Of a stretch of DNA of 64,000 nucleotides, positions 1-10,069 are shown piece after piece. The stretch comes from Paraburkholderia sp. HP33-1. Lineage in GTDB: Bacteria; Pseudomonadota; Gammaproteobacteria; Burkholderiales; Burkholderiaceae. Position numbers and translations under genes: made by a program. Location: the NCBI RefSeq assembly GCF_021390595.1, contig NZ_JAJEJR010000001.1:3410001-3474000 (forward strand). The letters are read 5' to 3'. The notes under the pieces were generated by a model. That model made no database searches, was not told the DNA's origin, and saw nothing but the letters and a program-made list of their open reading frames with translations. Within the stretch, counting starts at the first letter, position 1. Each line of letters starts with the position of its first letter.

Positions 1-168
1 CCATCGTCAAGGTGAGATCGGTTACGCACGATCCGGCCGCCACGCGACGAGCGGATGCTGCTCATCACGTGCGGCATCTGAAACGCTTAACCGCCAGCGC
101 GCGCCCCTGCACCGCCGGCGGTTCTCCCAGGTCTGCGCGGTCCGCGACCGCTTACTCGGAGCCCGCGC

Positions 169-1383
169 TTACTTCCACATCGCGCAGCGGGTCTGCGCCT
201 TGGTCGTGAAGGCCTGATCGCCAGGAATCGTCGCCATGATCTTGTAGTAGTCCCACGGCTCTTTTGATTCGGCCGGTGTCTTCACCTGCATCAGGTACAT
301 GTCGTGGATCATGCTGCCGTCCTCACGGATGTAGCCCTTCGCGTAGAAGTCGTCGATCTTCGTCTTGCGCAGCTGCGCCATCACCTTGTCCGGATCGGTC
401 GTGCCGACCGCCTGCACCGCCTTCAGATAGTTCATCGTCGCCGAGTAGTCAGCAGCCTGCAGGCTCGACGGCATCTTCTTCATCTTGTCGAAATAGCGCT
501 GCGACCACTTGCGCGTGTCGGCGTTCTTGTTCCAGTACCAGCTGTCGGTCAGCACGAGACCTTGCGTCGTGTCGAGACCGAGGCTGTGCACGTCGTTGAT
601 GAACATCAGCAGCGCGGCGATCTTCATCGTCTTCGGAATGCCGAACTCCTTCGCGGCCTTGATCGAGTTGATCGTGTCGCCGCCCGCGTTCGCGAGACCG
701 AGGATCTGCGCCTTCGACGCCTGCGCCTGCAGCAGGAACGAGGAGAAGTCCGATGCCGACAGCGGATGACGCACCGCGCCGAGTACCTGGCCGCCGTTCG
801 CCTTCACGACGTCCGAGGTCGCTTTTTCAAGCGCCTTGCCGAAGGCGTAGTCTGCCGTCAGGAAGTACCACGTCTTGCCGCCCTGCTTCGTCACCGCCGA
901 GCCCGTGCCATTTGCCAGCGCGGTCGTGTCATACGCGTAGTGGATCGTGTACGGAGTGCATTGCTCGTTGGTCAGCGTATCGGCACCGGCGCCGACATTG
1001 ATGTAGACCTTGTGCTTCTCGCCCGCGACGGTGTTCGTCGACAGAGCGGTCGCCGAGTTCGTGCCGCCGATCACCATGTCGACGCCATCGCGATCGAACC
1101 ATTCGCGAGCGCGCGACGCCGCGATGTCCGCCTTGTTCTGGTGATCCGCGTACAACACCGTGATCGGCTTGCCGTTGACCTTGCCGCCGAAGTCTGCGAC
1201 CGCCATCCGGATCGCTTCAAGACCGCCCGGCCCGTCGATGTCCGCGTACAGTCCCGACAGATCCGTGATGAAACCGATCTTCACGGCATCGTCGGCCGCT
1301 TGCGCGCTGCCCAGCGTCAGTGCGGCGCCGGCGGCGACCGCGAAACAGAGTGAGGCAAGCCGCGCGAGTGGGTTTCTTTTCAT
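169..1383 (-). CDS. Branched-chain-type ABC transporter periplasmic binding protein
   Basis: This 404-residue protein starts with a Sec signal peptide (residues 1-29, ending SAQA) and continues with KIGFITDLSG, the usual opening of LivK/Peripla_BP_6 receptors. It should bind a small organic solute in the periplasm and deliver it to a membrane permease. The length fits the family. It lies 62 bp downstream of the livF-like ATPase gene on the same strand, so it probably belongs to that transcription unit. No permease genes (LivH/LivM types) are in the window; they may lie beyond position 1. The substrate cannot be read from the sequence. The nearby mmsA and GMC oxidoreductase genes suggest a branched acid or alcohol rather than an amino acid, but that is inference. 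Confidence 0.9.
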   Translation of the reverse strand: MKRNPLARLASLCFAVAAGAALTLGSAQAADDAVKIGFITDLSGLYADIDGPGGLEAIRMAVADFGGKVNGKPITVLYADHQNKADIAASRAREWFDRDGVDMVIGGTNSATALSTNTVAGEKHKVYINVGAGADTLTNEQCTPYTIHYAYDTTALANGTGSAVTKQGGKTWYFLTADYAFGKALEKATSDVVKANGGQVLGAVRHPLSASDFSSFLLQAQASKAQILGLANAGGDTINSIKAAKEFGIPKTMKIAALLMFINDVHSLGLDTTQGLVLTDSWYWNKNADTRKWSQRYFDKMKKMPSSLQAADYSATMNYLKAVQAVGTTDPDKVMAQLRKTKIDDFYAKGYIREDGSMIHDMYLMQVKTPAESKEPWDYYKIMATIPGDQAFTTKAQTRCAMWK

Positions 1384-1445
1384 GCGTGTCTCCTGGTTAT
1401 TCGCTTGTGGTTATCAGAGGCAGTCGGGCGTGAGGGAGTCCGTGT

Positions 1446-2204
1446 CTATACGCCCAGTAAATCATGGAGCACCGGCATCTTGCCTTCGAGCTCGCCGGCC
1501 CCGAAATGCTCGACGATCATGCCGTGTTCCATCACATAGAAACGGTCCGCGAGCGGCGCGGCAAAGCGGAAGTTCTGCTCGACCATCACGATCGTGTAGC
1601 CGCGCGCCTTCAGCGTGACGATCATACGCGCGAGCGCCTGCACGATCACAGGCGCGAGCCCTTCCGAGATTTCATCGAGCAGCAGCAGATTCGCGCCGGT
1701 GCGCAGAATCCGCGCGACCGCGAGCATCTGCTGTTCGCCGCCTGAGAGCCGCGTGCCCTGACTCATGCGCCGCTCGTACAGGTTCGGGAACATCGCGTAG
1801 ATTTCCTCGAGCGACATCATGTGCGCCTTGTCGCCGATGGGCGGCGGCAGCAGCAGATTTTCCTCGCACGACAGGCTCGAAAAAATACCGCGTTCTTCCG
1901 GGCAATAGCCGATGCCGCAATGCGCGATGCGATGCGTGGGCAGACCGATCGTTTCGCGTCCGCCGATCCGGATCGAGCCGGTGCGGCGACCCGTGAGGCC
2001 CATGATCGCGCGCAGCGTCGTGGTGCGGCCCGCGCCATTGCGCCCGAGCAGCGTCACGACCTCGCCGCGGCCGATCGACAGATCGACGCCGTGCAGAATA
2101 TGGGATTCCCCGTACCAGGCTTGCAGTCCCGCGATTTCCAGCGCGGGTGCGCCGCTTTTCGTTTCGTTCGCCTCGACGCCTTCGCGCTCGACCGTCGTAT
2201 TCAT
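1446..2204 (-). CDS. LivF-type ABC transporter ATPase with Lys-to-Arg Walker A
   Basis: A 252-residue ATPase of the LivF family. The ABC signature LSGGEQQMLAVARIL and Walker B LLLLDEISEGLAP are intact. The Walker A reads GRNGAGRTT (residues 55-63), so the lysine that normally contacts the ATP phosphates is arginine (residue 60, codon CGC on the coding strand). The first 20 residues are an extension before the ABC fold. Its ATG overlaps the stop of the livG-like gene by four bases (2201-2204), which indicates translational coupling. The partner LivG-type subunit keeps a normal Walker A lysine, so one composite ATP site may still work. Function as a transport ATPase is likely, with reduced or altered hydrolysis possible. 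Confidence 0.9.
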   Translation of the reverse strand: MNTTVEREGVEANETKSGAPALEIAGLQAWYGESHILHGVDLSIGRGEVVTLLGRNGAGRTTTLRAIMGLTGRRTGSIRIGGRETIGLPTHRIAHCGIGYCPEERGIFSSLSCEENLLLPPPIGDKAHMMSLEEIYAMFPNLYERRMSQGTRLSGGEQQMLAVARILRTGANLLLLDEISEGLAPVIVQALARMIVTLKARGYTIVMVEQNFRFAAPLADRFYVMEHGMIVEHFGAGELEGKMPVLHDLLGV

Positions 2205-2980
2205 GCGTGGGCTCCGGCGAGCGCCGCGTCGGCGCTGCCCATGTAGGCTTGCATCACGAGCGCATTCTTCGACACTTCCGCGTAGCTGCCCTCGGCGAGC
2301 ACTTCACCCCGTTGCAGCACGGTGATCGTGTCGGAGATACCGGCGATCACGTTCATGTTGTGCTCGACCATCAGGATCGTGCGGCCCGCCGATACTTTTT
2401 TGATCAGCGCGGTTACGCGGTCGACGTCCTCATGACCCATGCCCTGCGTCGGCTCGTCGAGCAGCATCAGTTCCGGCTCCATCGCGAGCGTGGTCGCGAT
2501 TTCGAGCGCGCGCTTGCGGCCGTATGCAAGCTCGACCGTCAACACGTCGGCGAAATCGGTCAGGCCGACCTGGGTCAGCAGATCCATCGCGCGATCGTTC
2601 AGACGCTGCAGCGTACGCTCGCTCTTCCAGAAGTGAAACGCGGTGCCGAGCGAGCGCTGCAAACCGATGCGCACATTCTGCAATGCCGTCAGATGCGGAA
2701 ATACCGCGGAGATCTGGAATGAACGGATGATGCCGCGCCGCGCGATCTGCGCAGGACGTTCGCTGGTGATATCGATGCCGTTGAAAACGATCTGACCCGC
2801 GGTGGGCTCGAGGAATTTGGTGAGCAGATTGAAGCAGGTGGTCTTGCCCGCTCCATTGGGGCCGATCAGAGCATGGATCGAGCCACGGCGCACGCGCAGG
2901 TTGACCCCGTTCACGGCGACAAAGCCTTTGAACTCACGGGTGAGGCCGCGCGTTTCGAGAATCGTATCGCCGAGAATCAT
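2201..2980 (-). CDS. LivG-type ABC transporter ATPase
   Basis: ABC ATPase of about 259 residues with Walker A GPNGAGKTT, Q-loop RSFQISAVFPHLT and Walker B ELMLLDEPTQGM. The signature is degenerate: it reads LAYGRKRALEIA where LSYGEQRRLEIA is usual for LivG. I chose the second ATG (2980) because GGAAGGG lies just upstream of it; an ATG at 2992 in the same frame would add MEGN but has no visible ribosome binding site. It is the first gene of the livG-livF-receptor run and follows the GMC oxidoreductase gene by about 230 bp. Together with LivF it would energise uptake through permeases not seen in this window. Confidence 0.88.
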   Translation of the reverse strand: MILGDTILETRGLTREFKGFVAVNGVNLRVRRGSIHALIGPNGAGKTTCFNLLTKFLEPTAGQIVFNGIDITSERPAQIARRGIIRSFQISAVFPHLTALQNVRIGLQRSLGTAFHFWKSERTLQRLNDRAMDLLTQVGLTDFADVLTVELAYGRKRALEIATTLAMEPELMLLDEPTQGMGHEDVDRVTALIKKVSAGRTILMVEHNMNVIAGISDTITVLQRGEVLAEGSYAEVSKNALVMQAYMGSADAALAGAHA

Positions 2981-3210
2981 GTTCCCTTCCATACGGAGTA
3001 AGGCGAAGCATTACGATCTTTCCGCGCGAAGCTCTGCGCGACTTGTTATGTTGGCGGCACCCCTTGCCGCTCGTTGGCGTGCCGCACCAATCCCGATGTT
3101 ACCCACGGCGCGGCACGCACATCGCTGACATTGTCGCGCCAATGATGCAGCGCATTCATTGGGATTTGCACTTAGTGAACGAGGCCCGCGCCGTGCGCAC
3201 ACGCAGCATG

Positions 3211-4926
3211 TCACACGGCTGACATCAACGCGGCGACACTCGTTGGCGCGGCCATGCTGCCGCTCACGCGCGCGCGACGATCCTCGCGGATCATGTCGCT
3301 CGCGCGCTCGGCGATCATCAGCGTCGGCGAATTGGTATTGCCCGACGTAATGTTGGGCATCACCGAGGCATCGACGACCCGCAAGCCTTCGACTCCGAAA
3401 ACGCGTAGCCGGTTATCGACGACGGCGGCGGGATCGTCGCTCGTGCCCATGCGGCAGGTGCCGACCGGATGGAAGATCGTCGTGCCCACCGCGCCCGCGG
3501 CCTGCTGCAATTCTTCTTCGCTCTGATACTGGAGGCCCGGCAGAATCTCCCGCGGCTGATAGCGCGCGAGCGCGGGCGCAGCGACGATGCGACGCGTGAG
3601 CCGTAGCGCGTTCGCGGCGACGTGGCGGTCGTAATCGGTCGACAGATAATTCGGTGCGATCAACGGCGGCGCAGCCGCATCGGCCGACGCAATATGGATG
3701 CTGCCGCGCGACGTGGGGCGCAGCTGACACACCGAAGCCGTGAACGCGTTGAAGCGATGCAGCGGTTCTCCAAAGCGATCGAGCGACAAAGGCTGCACGT
3801 GATACTCGAGATCGGGTCGCGAGAGCGAGCGATCGTCGGCGTCGGACTTCGCGAACGCACCGAGTTGCGACGGCGACATCGACATCGGTCCGCTCTGAAA
3901 CAATGCGTACTGCATGCCGATCATCAGCTTGCCCCACCAGTGCGCGGACAGTGTATTCAGCGTGCGCACGCCCTGCACCTGATACGCCATGCGCAGTTGC
4001 AGATGGTCCTGCAGATTTTCGCCGACGCCGCGCAGATCCTGAACGACCTCGATGCCGAGATCCTGCAGACGCGCGCCATTGCCGACGCCGGACAGTTCGA
4101 GCAGTTGCGGCGAGTTGACCGCGCCCGCGCAAAGGATCACTTCGCAACGTGCTTTGGCGAGATAGTCGACCTCGCCGCCACGATATTCGACCCCGCTGCA
4201 GCGGCGGCCATCGAACACGACACGCTGCGTGTGGGCACCGGTAATGACCGTCAGATTCCCGCGCTTCAGCGCGGGCCTCAAAAATGCCTTCGACGCATTC
4301 CAGCGAATACCGCGCTTCTGATTGACGTCGAAGTAGCCGACGCCGGTGTTGTCGCCGCGATTGAAATCGTCAGCGGCGGGAATGCCGGTTTGCTGCGCGG
4401 CTTGCGCAAACTCTTCGAGAATCTTCCATTTGAGGCGCTGCTTTTCGACGCGCCACGGTCCGCCTGCACCGTGCGATTCGGTGGCGCCGCCGTAATGGTC
4501 CTCGCTGCGCCTGAAGACCGGCAGCACCGCGTTCCATGACCATGCGCTGTCGTTCGTCACGCGCGCCCATTCGTCGTAGTCTTCGCGCTGGCCGCGCATA
4601 TAGATCATGCCGTTGATCGATGAACTGCCGCCGAGCACGCGCCCACGCGGATACGACAGCGCGCGGCCGTTCAGACCCGGTTCGGCCTGCGTCTTGTACA
4701 GCCAGTCCGTGCGCGGATTGCCAATGCAGTACAGATAGCCGACCGGCACGTGAATCCAGTGGTAGTCGTCTTTGCCGCCGGCTTCGAGCAGCAGCACCTG
4801 GACGTCGGGATCTTCGGTGAGCCGGTTCGCCAGCACGCAGCCCGCGGTGCCCGCACCGACAATGATGTAGTCGAACTCGCCTTCGAGCCGCCGTGGGGTC
4901 CCGGGCGTACTGTCGCTATGACTCAT
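3211..4926 (-). CDS. GMC-family FAD oxidoreductase (choline dehydrogenase-like)
   Basis: A 571-residue glucose-methanol-choline oxidoreductase. The N-terminal FAD dinucleotide motif is DYIIVGAGTAGCVLANRL (residues 19-36). GGSSSINGMIYMRG follows near residue 100. The C-terminal part has HPVGTCRMG and VVDASVMPNITSGNTNSP, the catalytic His/Asn region and flavin-binding end of the family. It should oxidise an alcohol to an aldehyde using FAD. It lies between mmsA and the transporter ATPases on the same strand. An alcohol-oxidation step feeding an aldehyde dehydrogenase fits the context, but choline itself is unlikely without betB or betI nearby. The substrate is unknown. Confidence 0.92.
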   Translation of the reverse strand: MSHSDSTPGTPRRLEGEFDYIIVGAGTAGCVLANRLTEDPDVQVLLLEAGGKDDYHWIHVPVGYLYCIGNPRTDWLYKTQAEPGLNGRALSYPRGRVLGGSSSINGMIYMRGQREDYDEWARVTNDSAWSWNAVLPVFRRSEDHYGGATESHGAGGPWRVEKQRLKWKILEEFAQAAQQTGIPAADDFNRGDNTGVGYFDVNQKRGIRWNASKAFLRPALKRGNLTVITGAHTQRVVFDGRRCSGVEYRGGEVDYLAKARCEVILCAGAVNSPQLLELSGVGNGARLQDLGIEVVQDLRGVGENLQDHLQLRMAYQVQGVRTLNTLSAHWWGKLMIGMQYALFQSGPMSMSPSQLGAFAKSDADDRSLSRPDLEYHVQPLSLDRFGEPLHRFNAFTASVCQLRPTSRGSIHIASADAAAPPLIAPNYLSTDYDRHVAANALRLTRRIVAAPALARYQPREILPGLQYQSEEELQQAAGAVGTTIFHPVGTCRMGTSDDPAAVVDNRLRVFGVEGLRVVDASVMPNITSGNTNSPTLMIAERASDMIREDRRARVSGSMAAPTSVAALMSAV

Positions 4927-5052
4927 CGTTCAGTCTCCTAAGCATTTTTGCCGCGCATGCGTGGACGCTTGAGCGTTCCAACGCATGCGCGGCGAAGGGC
5001 TTTTATTTTTTGTGGAGCGCGTGCGGACTTGATGTTGCACGCAACCGCCCGA

Positions 5053-6621
5053 CTATTTGGCGACCGGCATCGTGAATTCAGCGCCCTTCGCAATGCTGTC
5101 GGGCCAGCGCTGCATGATGCTCTTGTAGCGCGTGTAGAAGCGCACGCCTTCCTCACCGTACGCGTGATGATCGCCGAACAGCGACTTCTTCCAGCCGCCG
5201 AACGAATGCCAGGCCATCGGCACCGGAATCGGCACGTTGATGCCGACCATGCCGATCTCGATCTGGCGCGAAAACGCGCGCGCAATACCGCCGTCGGACG
5301 TGAACAGCGACACGCCGTTCGCAAACTGATTCGCGTTGATCAGCTCGACCGCGGAAGCAAAGTCAGGCACGCGCACGACGCACAGCACCGGTCCAAAAAT
5401 CTCCTCACGGTAGATCTTCATCTCGGGCGAGACGTCGTCGAACAGCGTGCCGCCGAGGAAGAAGCCCTTCTCGCGCCCCGCGACCGCATGACCGCGCCCA
5501 TCGACGACGAGCTTTGCGCCCGCCGCGACGCCAGCGTCGATATAACCGACCACCTTGTCGCGATGCGCGCCGGTAACGAGCGGCCCCATTTCGGCGGCCG
5601 CTTCCATGCCGTCGAGGATCTTCAGGCTCTTCACGCGCGGCGTCAGACGCTCGATCAGCTCATCGGCGATATGCCCCACCGCGACCGCCACCGAAATCGC
5701 CATGCAGCGCTCGCCGGCCGAACCGTAGGCGGCGCCGATCAGTGCGTCGACGGCCTGGTCGAGATCGGCGTCGGGCATCACGACGAGGTGATTTTTGGCA
5801 CCGCCCAACGCCTGGACACGCTTGCCATGCTTCGTGCCTTCCGTATAGATATATTCGGCGATCGGCGTCGAGCCGACGAACGACAGCGCGCTCACTTCCG
5901 GATGCACGAGCAGCGCGTCGACCGCGACCTTGTCGCCGTGCACGACGTTGAACACGCCGTCCGGCAAGCCAGCTTCCTTCAGCAGTTCGGCGAGCCGGTT
6001 CGACGCGGACGGATCGCGTTCGGACGGCTTCAGCACGAAGGTGTTGCCGCACGCGATCGCGACCGGGAACATCCAGCACGGCACCATCATCGGGAAATTG
6101 AACGGCGTGATACCCGCGACCACGCCGAGCGGCTGACGCAGATTCCAGTTGTCGATGCCGCCACCGATCTGATCGGTGAAGTCGGTCTTCAGCAGATTCG
6201 GGATGCCGCATGCAAATTCGACGATTTCGATGCCGCGCATCACCTCGCCTTTCGCGTCGGAAAACACCTTGCCATGCTCGCGCGTGATCAACTCGGCAAG
6301 TTCGTCGTGATGACGGTCGAGCAATTCCTTGAACTTGAACAGCACGCGCGCGCGTTTGATCGGCGCGGTTTCGCTCCATGCGGGAAACGCGGCTTTCGCG
6401 GCCGCGATCGCGGCATCCACCTCGGCGACGCTCGCGAGGGGCACATGCGCGCTGACCCTGCCGAGCGCCGGATTGAAGACATCGCCAAAGCGCCCGCTCG
6501 TGCCTTCGACGGGCTTGCCGTTGATGAAATGACTCAGCGCGCGTGCGCCAGCCGCCCGGCGTGCTGCGACGTCCTGGGCGCTTTCGTTCGGCGCGGTTTC
6601 GTTCTGATATGTCTCGCTCAT
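5053..6621 (-). CDS. mmsA: CoA-acylating methylmalonate-semialdehyde dehydrogenase
   Basis: A 522-residue aldehyde dehydrogenase of the MmsA class. Family marks include [37 protein letters not shown], the catalytic cysteine in [10 protein letters not shown] and [10 protein letters not shown]. MmsA oxidises methylmalonate or malonate semialdehyde to propionyl- or acetyl-CoA, the last step of valine, beta-alanine or inositol breakdown. The start is the ATG at 6621; the protein is about 20 residues longer at the N-terminus than the core family. A divergent LysR gene begins 144 bp away and may control it. The genes downstream on the same strand (GMC oxidoreductase, transporter) suggest a catabolic unit. 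Confidence 0.93.
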   Translation of the reverse strand: MSETYQNETAPNESAQDVAARRAAGARALSHFINGKPVEGTSGRFGDVFNPALGRVSAHVPLASVAEVDAAIAAAKAAFPAWSETAPIKRARVLFKFKELLDRHHDELAELITREHGKVFSDAKGEVMRGIEIVEFACGIPNLLKTDFTDQIGGGIDNWNLRQPLGVVAGITPFNFPMMVPCWMFPVAIACGNTFVLKPSERDPSASNRLAELLKEAGLPDGVFNVVHGDKVAVDALLVHPEVSALSFVGSTPIAEYIYTEGTKHGKRVQALGGAKNHLVVMPDADLDQAVDALIGAAYGSAGERCMAISVAVAVGHIADELIERLTPRVKSLKILDGMEAAAEMGPLVTGAHRDKVVGYIDAGVAAGAKLVVDGRGHAVAGREKGFFLGGTLFDDVSPEMKIYREEIFGPVLCVVRVPDFASAVELINANQFANGVSLFTSDGGIARAFSRQIEIGMVGINVPIPVPMAWHSFGGWKKSLFGDHHAYGEEGVRFYTRYKSIMQRWPDSIAKGAEFTMPVAK

Positions 6622-6765
6622 CTCGTTCCTCTTCCTGTGAAATCTTCCGCTTCGCGCTCGATACTGCGCGCCGAAGCATGCTGAATGCCAAGCGTACGGC
6701 GCTTACGGACGACAAATCCAATGAGTAATGCTCAATTGCGCTATAAGCCGCGCTAATATCAGGTT

Positions 6766-7665
6766 ATGGATCTGACTCTGCTTAGGGCCTTCGTCACCGT
6801 CGCACGCGAGGGCAACCTCACGCGTGCCGCGGTGCAACTGCACCTGACCCAACCTGCCGTCAGCCTGCAAATCAAGCACTTGCAGGAGACGCTCGACGTG
6901 ACGCTGTTCACGCGGACTTCGCACGGGCTCGCGCTGACGCGCGACGGCCAGGCGCTGTTGCCGCACGCCGAACGCGCGCTCGGCGCGGCAGCCGACGTAC
7001 AACGCGCCGCGCAGACGCTGCGCCAGGAGGTGCGCGGGCGCCTGCGCATCGGCACGATTCTCGACCCCGAGTTTCTGCGCCTCGGCGGTTTCCTGAAGCA
7101 GCTCGTCGAGACCTGGCCGCAGATCGAGACCGCGCTGCGCCACGGCATGTCAGGCTGGGTGCGCGAGCAGATTCGCGCGGGCGAGCTCGACGTCGGCTAC
7201 TACATCGGCCTGCCGTCCGACGAGGACACCCGCGATGGCGCCACGTTTCACGCGGTCACGCTCACGCATTTCCAGTATCGCGTGCTCGCGCCGGCGGGCT
7301 GGAAAGATCGCGTGAAGGGTGCGCGTGACTGGCGCTCGCTCGCGGCGCTGCCGTGGATCTGGACGCCGCCGGCGTCCGCGCACAACCGGCTGCTGTCGCG
7401 GTGCTTCGGCGAGGCGGGCGTGAAGCCGGTCAAGGTGGCTGAGGTGGACCAGGAGCCGTCGATGCTCGATCTGGTCAAGTCGGGCGTCGGTCTCACGCTC
7501 GCGCGCGACGCGACCGCGATCGCCGAGGCGCATGCGCACGCGCTGACGATCGTCGACGGCATCACGGTGCCGACCCAGTTGAGCTTCATTACGCTCGACG
7601 AGCGCAAGGACGAGCCGGCGATCGCGGCGGCGTTGAAGCTGATCGAACAGCAGTGGGCGACCTGA
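6766..7665 (+). CDS. LysR-family transcriptional regulator
   Basis: A 299-residue LysR regulator. The winged HTH occupies residues 1-60 (MDLTLLRAFVTVAREGNLTR, then QPAVSLQIKHLQ) and the effector-binding domain the rest. It is divergent from mmsA with a 144-bp intergenic space, the classic arrangement for a LysR activator and its target operon. The gap contains AT-rich dyads around 6720-6765 that could be operator sites. The most economical target is mmsA with the GMC oxidoreductase and transporter genes beyond it. The inducer is unknown. Confidence 0.93.
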   Translation: MDLTLLRAFVTVAREGNLTRAAVQLHLTQPAVSLQIKHLQETLDVTLFTRTSHGLALTRDGQALLPHAERALGAAADVQRAAQTLRQEVRGRLRIGTILDPEFLRLGGFLKQLVETWPQIETALRHGMSGWVREQIRAGELDVGYYIGLPSDEDTRDGATFHAVTLTHFQYRVLAPAGWKDRVKGARDWRSLAALPWIWTPPASAHNRLLSRCFGEAGVKPVKVAEVDQEPSMLDLVKSGVGLTLARDATAIAEAHAHALTIVDGITVPTQLSFITLDERKDEPAIAAALKLIEQQWAT

Positions 7666-7907
7666 GCGGGGGCGGTCCGACTCGCGTTGCGATATGAGTC
7701 TCGCTAATGCCCGCCCCTCTCCCACCTGAGCGCCGCACTGAAACCAACTTGTCACGAAGTTTTTGCTAGATTGTCGATCTACGCCCGCGCCGCGGCCTCG
7801 CGCCGCTTTCCCTTCCGCCTGACTTTGTCCTTCCCGGCGGCTTCTCCCCGGCAACACCAGCAACCGCGGAAGCCGCCGGTCACTCCATCCATCGACAGGA
7901 GCCTGAC

Positions 7908-8444
7908 ATGGCACGCAACATCGAAATCAAAGCCCGCGCCCAGCACTTCGACCAACTGCGCGAGCGCGCCGCGCAGCTCGCGACGGAGGCTCCGCTGATC
8001 TTCCGCCAGCAGGACTTTTTCTACGACGTGCCGCGCGGACGCCTGAAGCTGCGTCAGTTCGACGACGGCACGCCGGCCGAGCTGATCTTCTATCAGCGTG
8101 ACGACCGCGACGGCCCAAAGGCGTCGTACTACACGCGCAGTCCGGTGACGAATCCCGAAGCAATGCATGCGCTGCTCGCGACCGCCCTGACCACCCGCGG
8201 CATCGTCTCGAAGGAACGGCACGTGTATCTGATCGGGCGCACGCGGATCCATCTGGATCGCGTTGACGGTCTCGGCGATTTCGTCGAACTCGAAGTGGTG
8301 CTCGCGCAGAATGACGACGAAGAAGGCGGGCATGCCGAAGCGCACGCGATGTTCAAAAGCCTCGGCGTGTCCGAAGCGGATCTCGTGCCGGTCGCCTATG
8401 TCGATCTGCTCAATGCCGAAGATCAGCCAAAACAGGCGGCATAA
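7908..8444 (+). CDS. CYTH-domain protein (class IV adenylate cyclase-like)
   Basis: A 178-residue protein of the CYTH (CyaB/thiamine triphosphatase) superfamily. The N-terminus NIEIKAR holds the ExExK-type metal motif with Asn in place of the first Glu, as in CyaB-type members. Later parts supply alternating basic and acidic strands (FFYDVPRGRLKLRQF, KERHVYLIGRTRIHLDRVDGLGDFVELEVVL) that form the triphosphate tunnel. GTCTGACATGG context and the sequence AGGAGCC before the ATG support the start. Adenylate cyclase, triphosphatase or another triphosphate-handling activity is possible; sequence alone does not separate these. Confidence 0.85.
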   Translation: MARNIEIKARAQHFDQLRERAAQLATEAPLIFRQQDFFYDVPRGRLKLRQFDDGTPAELIFYQRDDRDGPKASYYTRSPVTNPEAMHALLATALTTRGIVSKERHVYLIGRTRIHLDRVDGLGDFVELEVVLAQNDDEEGGHAEAHAMFKSLGVSEADLVPVAYVDLLNAEDQPKQAA

Positions 8445-8530
8445 AGCTCGGGGCACCGCAGGAGCCGCGGCACCGTACGCGCGGCTCCCTCTTTCCACCT
8501 GCCGGCGTCGCCGGCAATCTCGTCAATCCC

Positions 8531-9022
8531 TCAACCCGCCGCCGCCCCCGGCGCCAGATGCCCCAGCGGCAACGGCCCATTGCGCTTGAACGTGGTCAGC
8601 ACGATATTCGAGCGCACGCTATCGACGCCCGGCACGCGCATCAGCTTCTTCATCACGAAGGTCGACAGGTAATTCAGATCCGGCGCGACGATGCGCAGCA
8701 GATAGTCGGCATCGCCGACGACCGCATGGCATTCGAGCACTTCCGGCAGTACGTCGATTTGCTGCTGAAACTGCTCGATGATCGAATCGCCGTGATGCTT
8801 GAGCTTCAGGCTCGTGAAGGCGGTGACGCCGAGCCCGAGCTTTTCGGGCCGTAGCACGACGCGATAGCCATCCACCACACCGACCTGTTCCAGCCGCTGC
8901 AAGCGCCGTCCGATCTGCGACGGCGACAGCGGCACCTGCTCGGCCAGCTGCTGATGCGTAGCGCGGCCAAAGCGCTGCAGCACGTCGAGCAGCGCGAGAT
9001 CGAAGTGATCGAGTTCCAGCAT
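8531..9022 (-). CDS. Lrp/AsnC-family transcriptional regulator
   Basis: Lrp/AsnC regulator of about 163 residues. The N-terminal HTH runs from LDHFDLALLDVLQRFGRATHQQLAEQ to LSPSQIGRRLQRLE, and the C-terminal RAM ligand-binding domain includes VLECHAVVGDADYLLRI. I placed the start at 9022 because CGGGAAATGAAC gives a ribosome binding site; ATGs at 9028 and 9037 in the same frame are alternatives. It is divergent from phhA with about 150 bp between them, so it is the obvious candidate regulator of phenylalanine hydroxylation, probably sensing an aromatic amino acid. That link is inferred from position. Confidence 0.9.
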   Translation of the reverse strand: MLELDHFDLALLDVLQRFGRATHQQLAEQVPLSPSQIGRRLQRLEQVGVVDGYRVVLRPEKLGLGVTAFTSLKLKHHGDSIIEQFQQQIDVLPEVLECHAVVGDADYLLRIVAPDLNYLSTFVMKKLMRVPGVDSVRSNIVLTTFKRNGPLPLGHLAPGAAAG

Positions 9023-9172
9023 GTTCATTTCCCGCATCAAATGGCTATTTAATGCACGATTATTGCACATCGTCGCATCATCTCGCCAATCTTGCGCCCT
9101 TCCCGCGTGTGCTCCGCTCTACACTTGCATTCACCGATCTCACGCAATTCAAGCTGTTAGAGCAGCTTCGCC

Positions 9173-10069
9173 ATGTCCACCGCCGCCAGCACCGCCAAAC
9201 TCAAGGAACCGTTCGACGCCGGTCTCGAAATCCGCGCCGACTTTACGATCGACCAGCCGATCGAACGCTACGGCGCGGTCGATCATGCGGTCTGGCAACA
9301 GCTATACGCGCGGCAAACGACCTTGCTCGAAGGCCGCGTTTGCGATGAATTCCTCGCGGGCGTCGAGCGCATTGGCCTGCCGCCCGACCGGGTGCCGTGC
9401 GTCGCCGACGTCAATGCGAAGCTCACGCCCGCGACCGGCTGGCGCATCGTCGCGGTACCCGGCCTCGTGCCGGATCAGGTGTTTTTCGAGCATCTCGCGA
9501 ATCGCCGCTTTCCGGTTACGTGGTGGATGCGCAGCCCGGACCAGCTCGACTATCTGCAGGAGCCCGACTGCTTTCACGATCTGTTCGGCCATGTGCCGCT
9601 GCTGATCAACCCGATGTTCGCCGACTACATGCACGCGTACGGCCGCGCCGCACTGGCGGCCAATCACGCGGGCGCGCTGCCGCTGCTCGCGCGGCTTTAT
9701 TGGTACACAGTGGAGTTCGGGCTGATCCGCGATGCAGGGAGTCCGAACGGCGTGAAGATCTACGGTGCGGGCATCGTCTCGAGCAAGGGCGAGACGCTTT
9801 ACAGCCAGCAGAGCGCGGCGCCGAACCGTCTCGGCTTCGCGCTGGAACGTGTGATGTGCACGCGTTATCGGATCGACACGTTCCAGAAAACCTACTTCGT
9901 AATCGATGACTTCGCGCAACTGTTCGGCGTCGCGCAAACCGACTTCGCGCCGCTGCTGGCGAAGCTCGCCAACGCACCCGCCTATGCGGCCGGCGACGTG
10001 TTCGACAGCGACTTCGTAATCACGCGAGGAAACCGCGAAGGCTGGCACACCAGCGATGACACACCATGA
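9173..10069 (+). CDS. phhA: Phenylalanine-4-hydroxylase
   Basis: A 298-residue bacterial aromatic amino acid hydroxylase. The iron ligands are visible in [10 protein letters not shown] (two histidines) and in YTVEFGLI (glutamate). The enzyme turns L-phenylalanine into L-tyrosine with O2 and tetrahydropterin. Length matches the family. The stop overlaps the start of phhB in ATGA, so the two are co-translated. A divergent Lrp/AsnC gene sits upstream. Further tyrosine degradation genes are not in this window. Confidence 0.97.
   Translation: MSTAASTAKLKEPFDAGLEIRADFTIDQPIERYGAVDHAVWQQLYARQTTLLEGRVCDEFLAGVERIGLPPDRVPCVADVNAKLTPATGWRIVAVPGLVPDQVFFEHLANRRFPVTWWMRSPDQLDYLQEPDCFHDLFGHVPLLINPMFADYMHAYGRAALAANHAGALPLLARLYWYTVEFGLIRDAGSPNGVKIYGAGIVSSKGETLYSQQSAAPNRLGFALERVMCTRYRIDTFQKTYFVIDDFAQLFGVAQTDFAPLLAKLANAPAYAAGDVFDSDFVITRGNREGWHTSDDTP

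Noticed and set aside
12..209. A short ORF at the left window edge
   Set aside because: It overlaps the end of the binding protein gene and has shadow-like composition; positions 1-168 show no supported feature.
304..1353. A 349-codon plus-strand ORF opposite the binding protein gene
   Set aside because: It is the antisense shadow of a high-GC gene, with an Arg/His/Val-rich composition and no family features.
4948..6684. A 578-codon plus-strand ORF opposite mmsA
   Set aside because: Shadow of mmsA; mmsA has all family motifs and the plus-strand product is rich in Arg, His and Asp.
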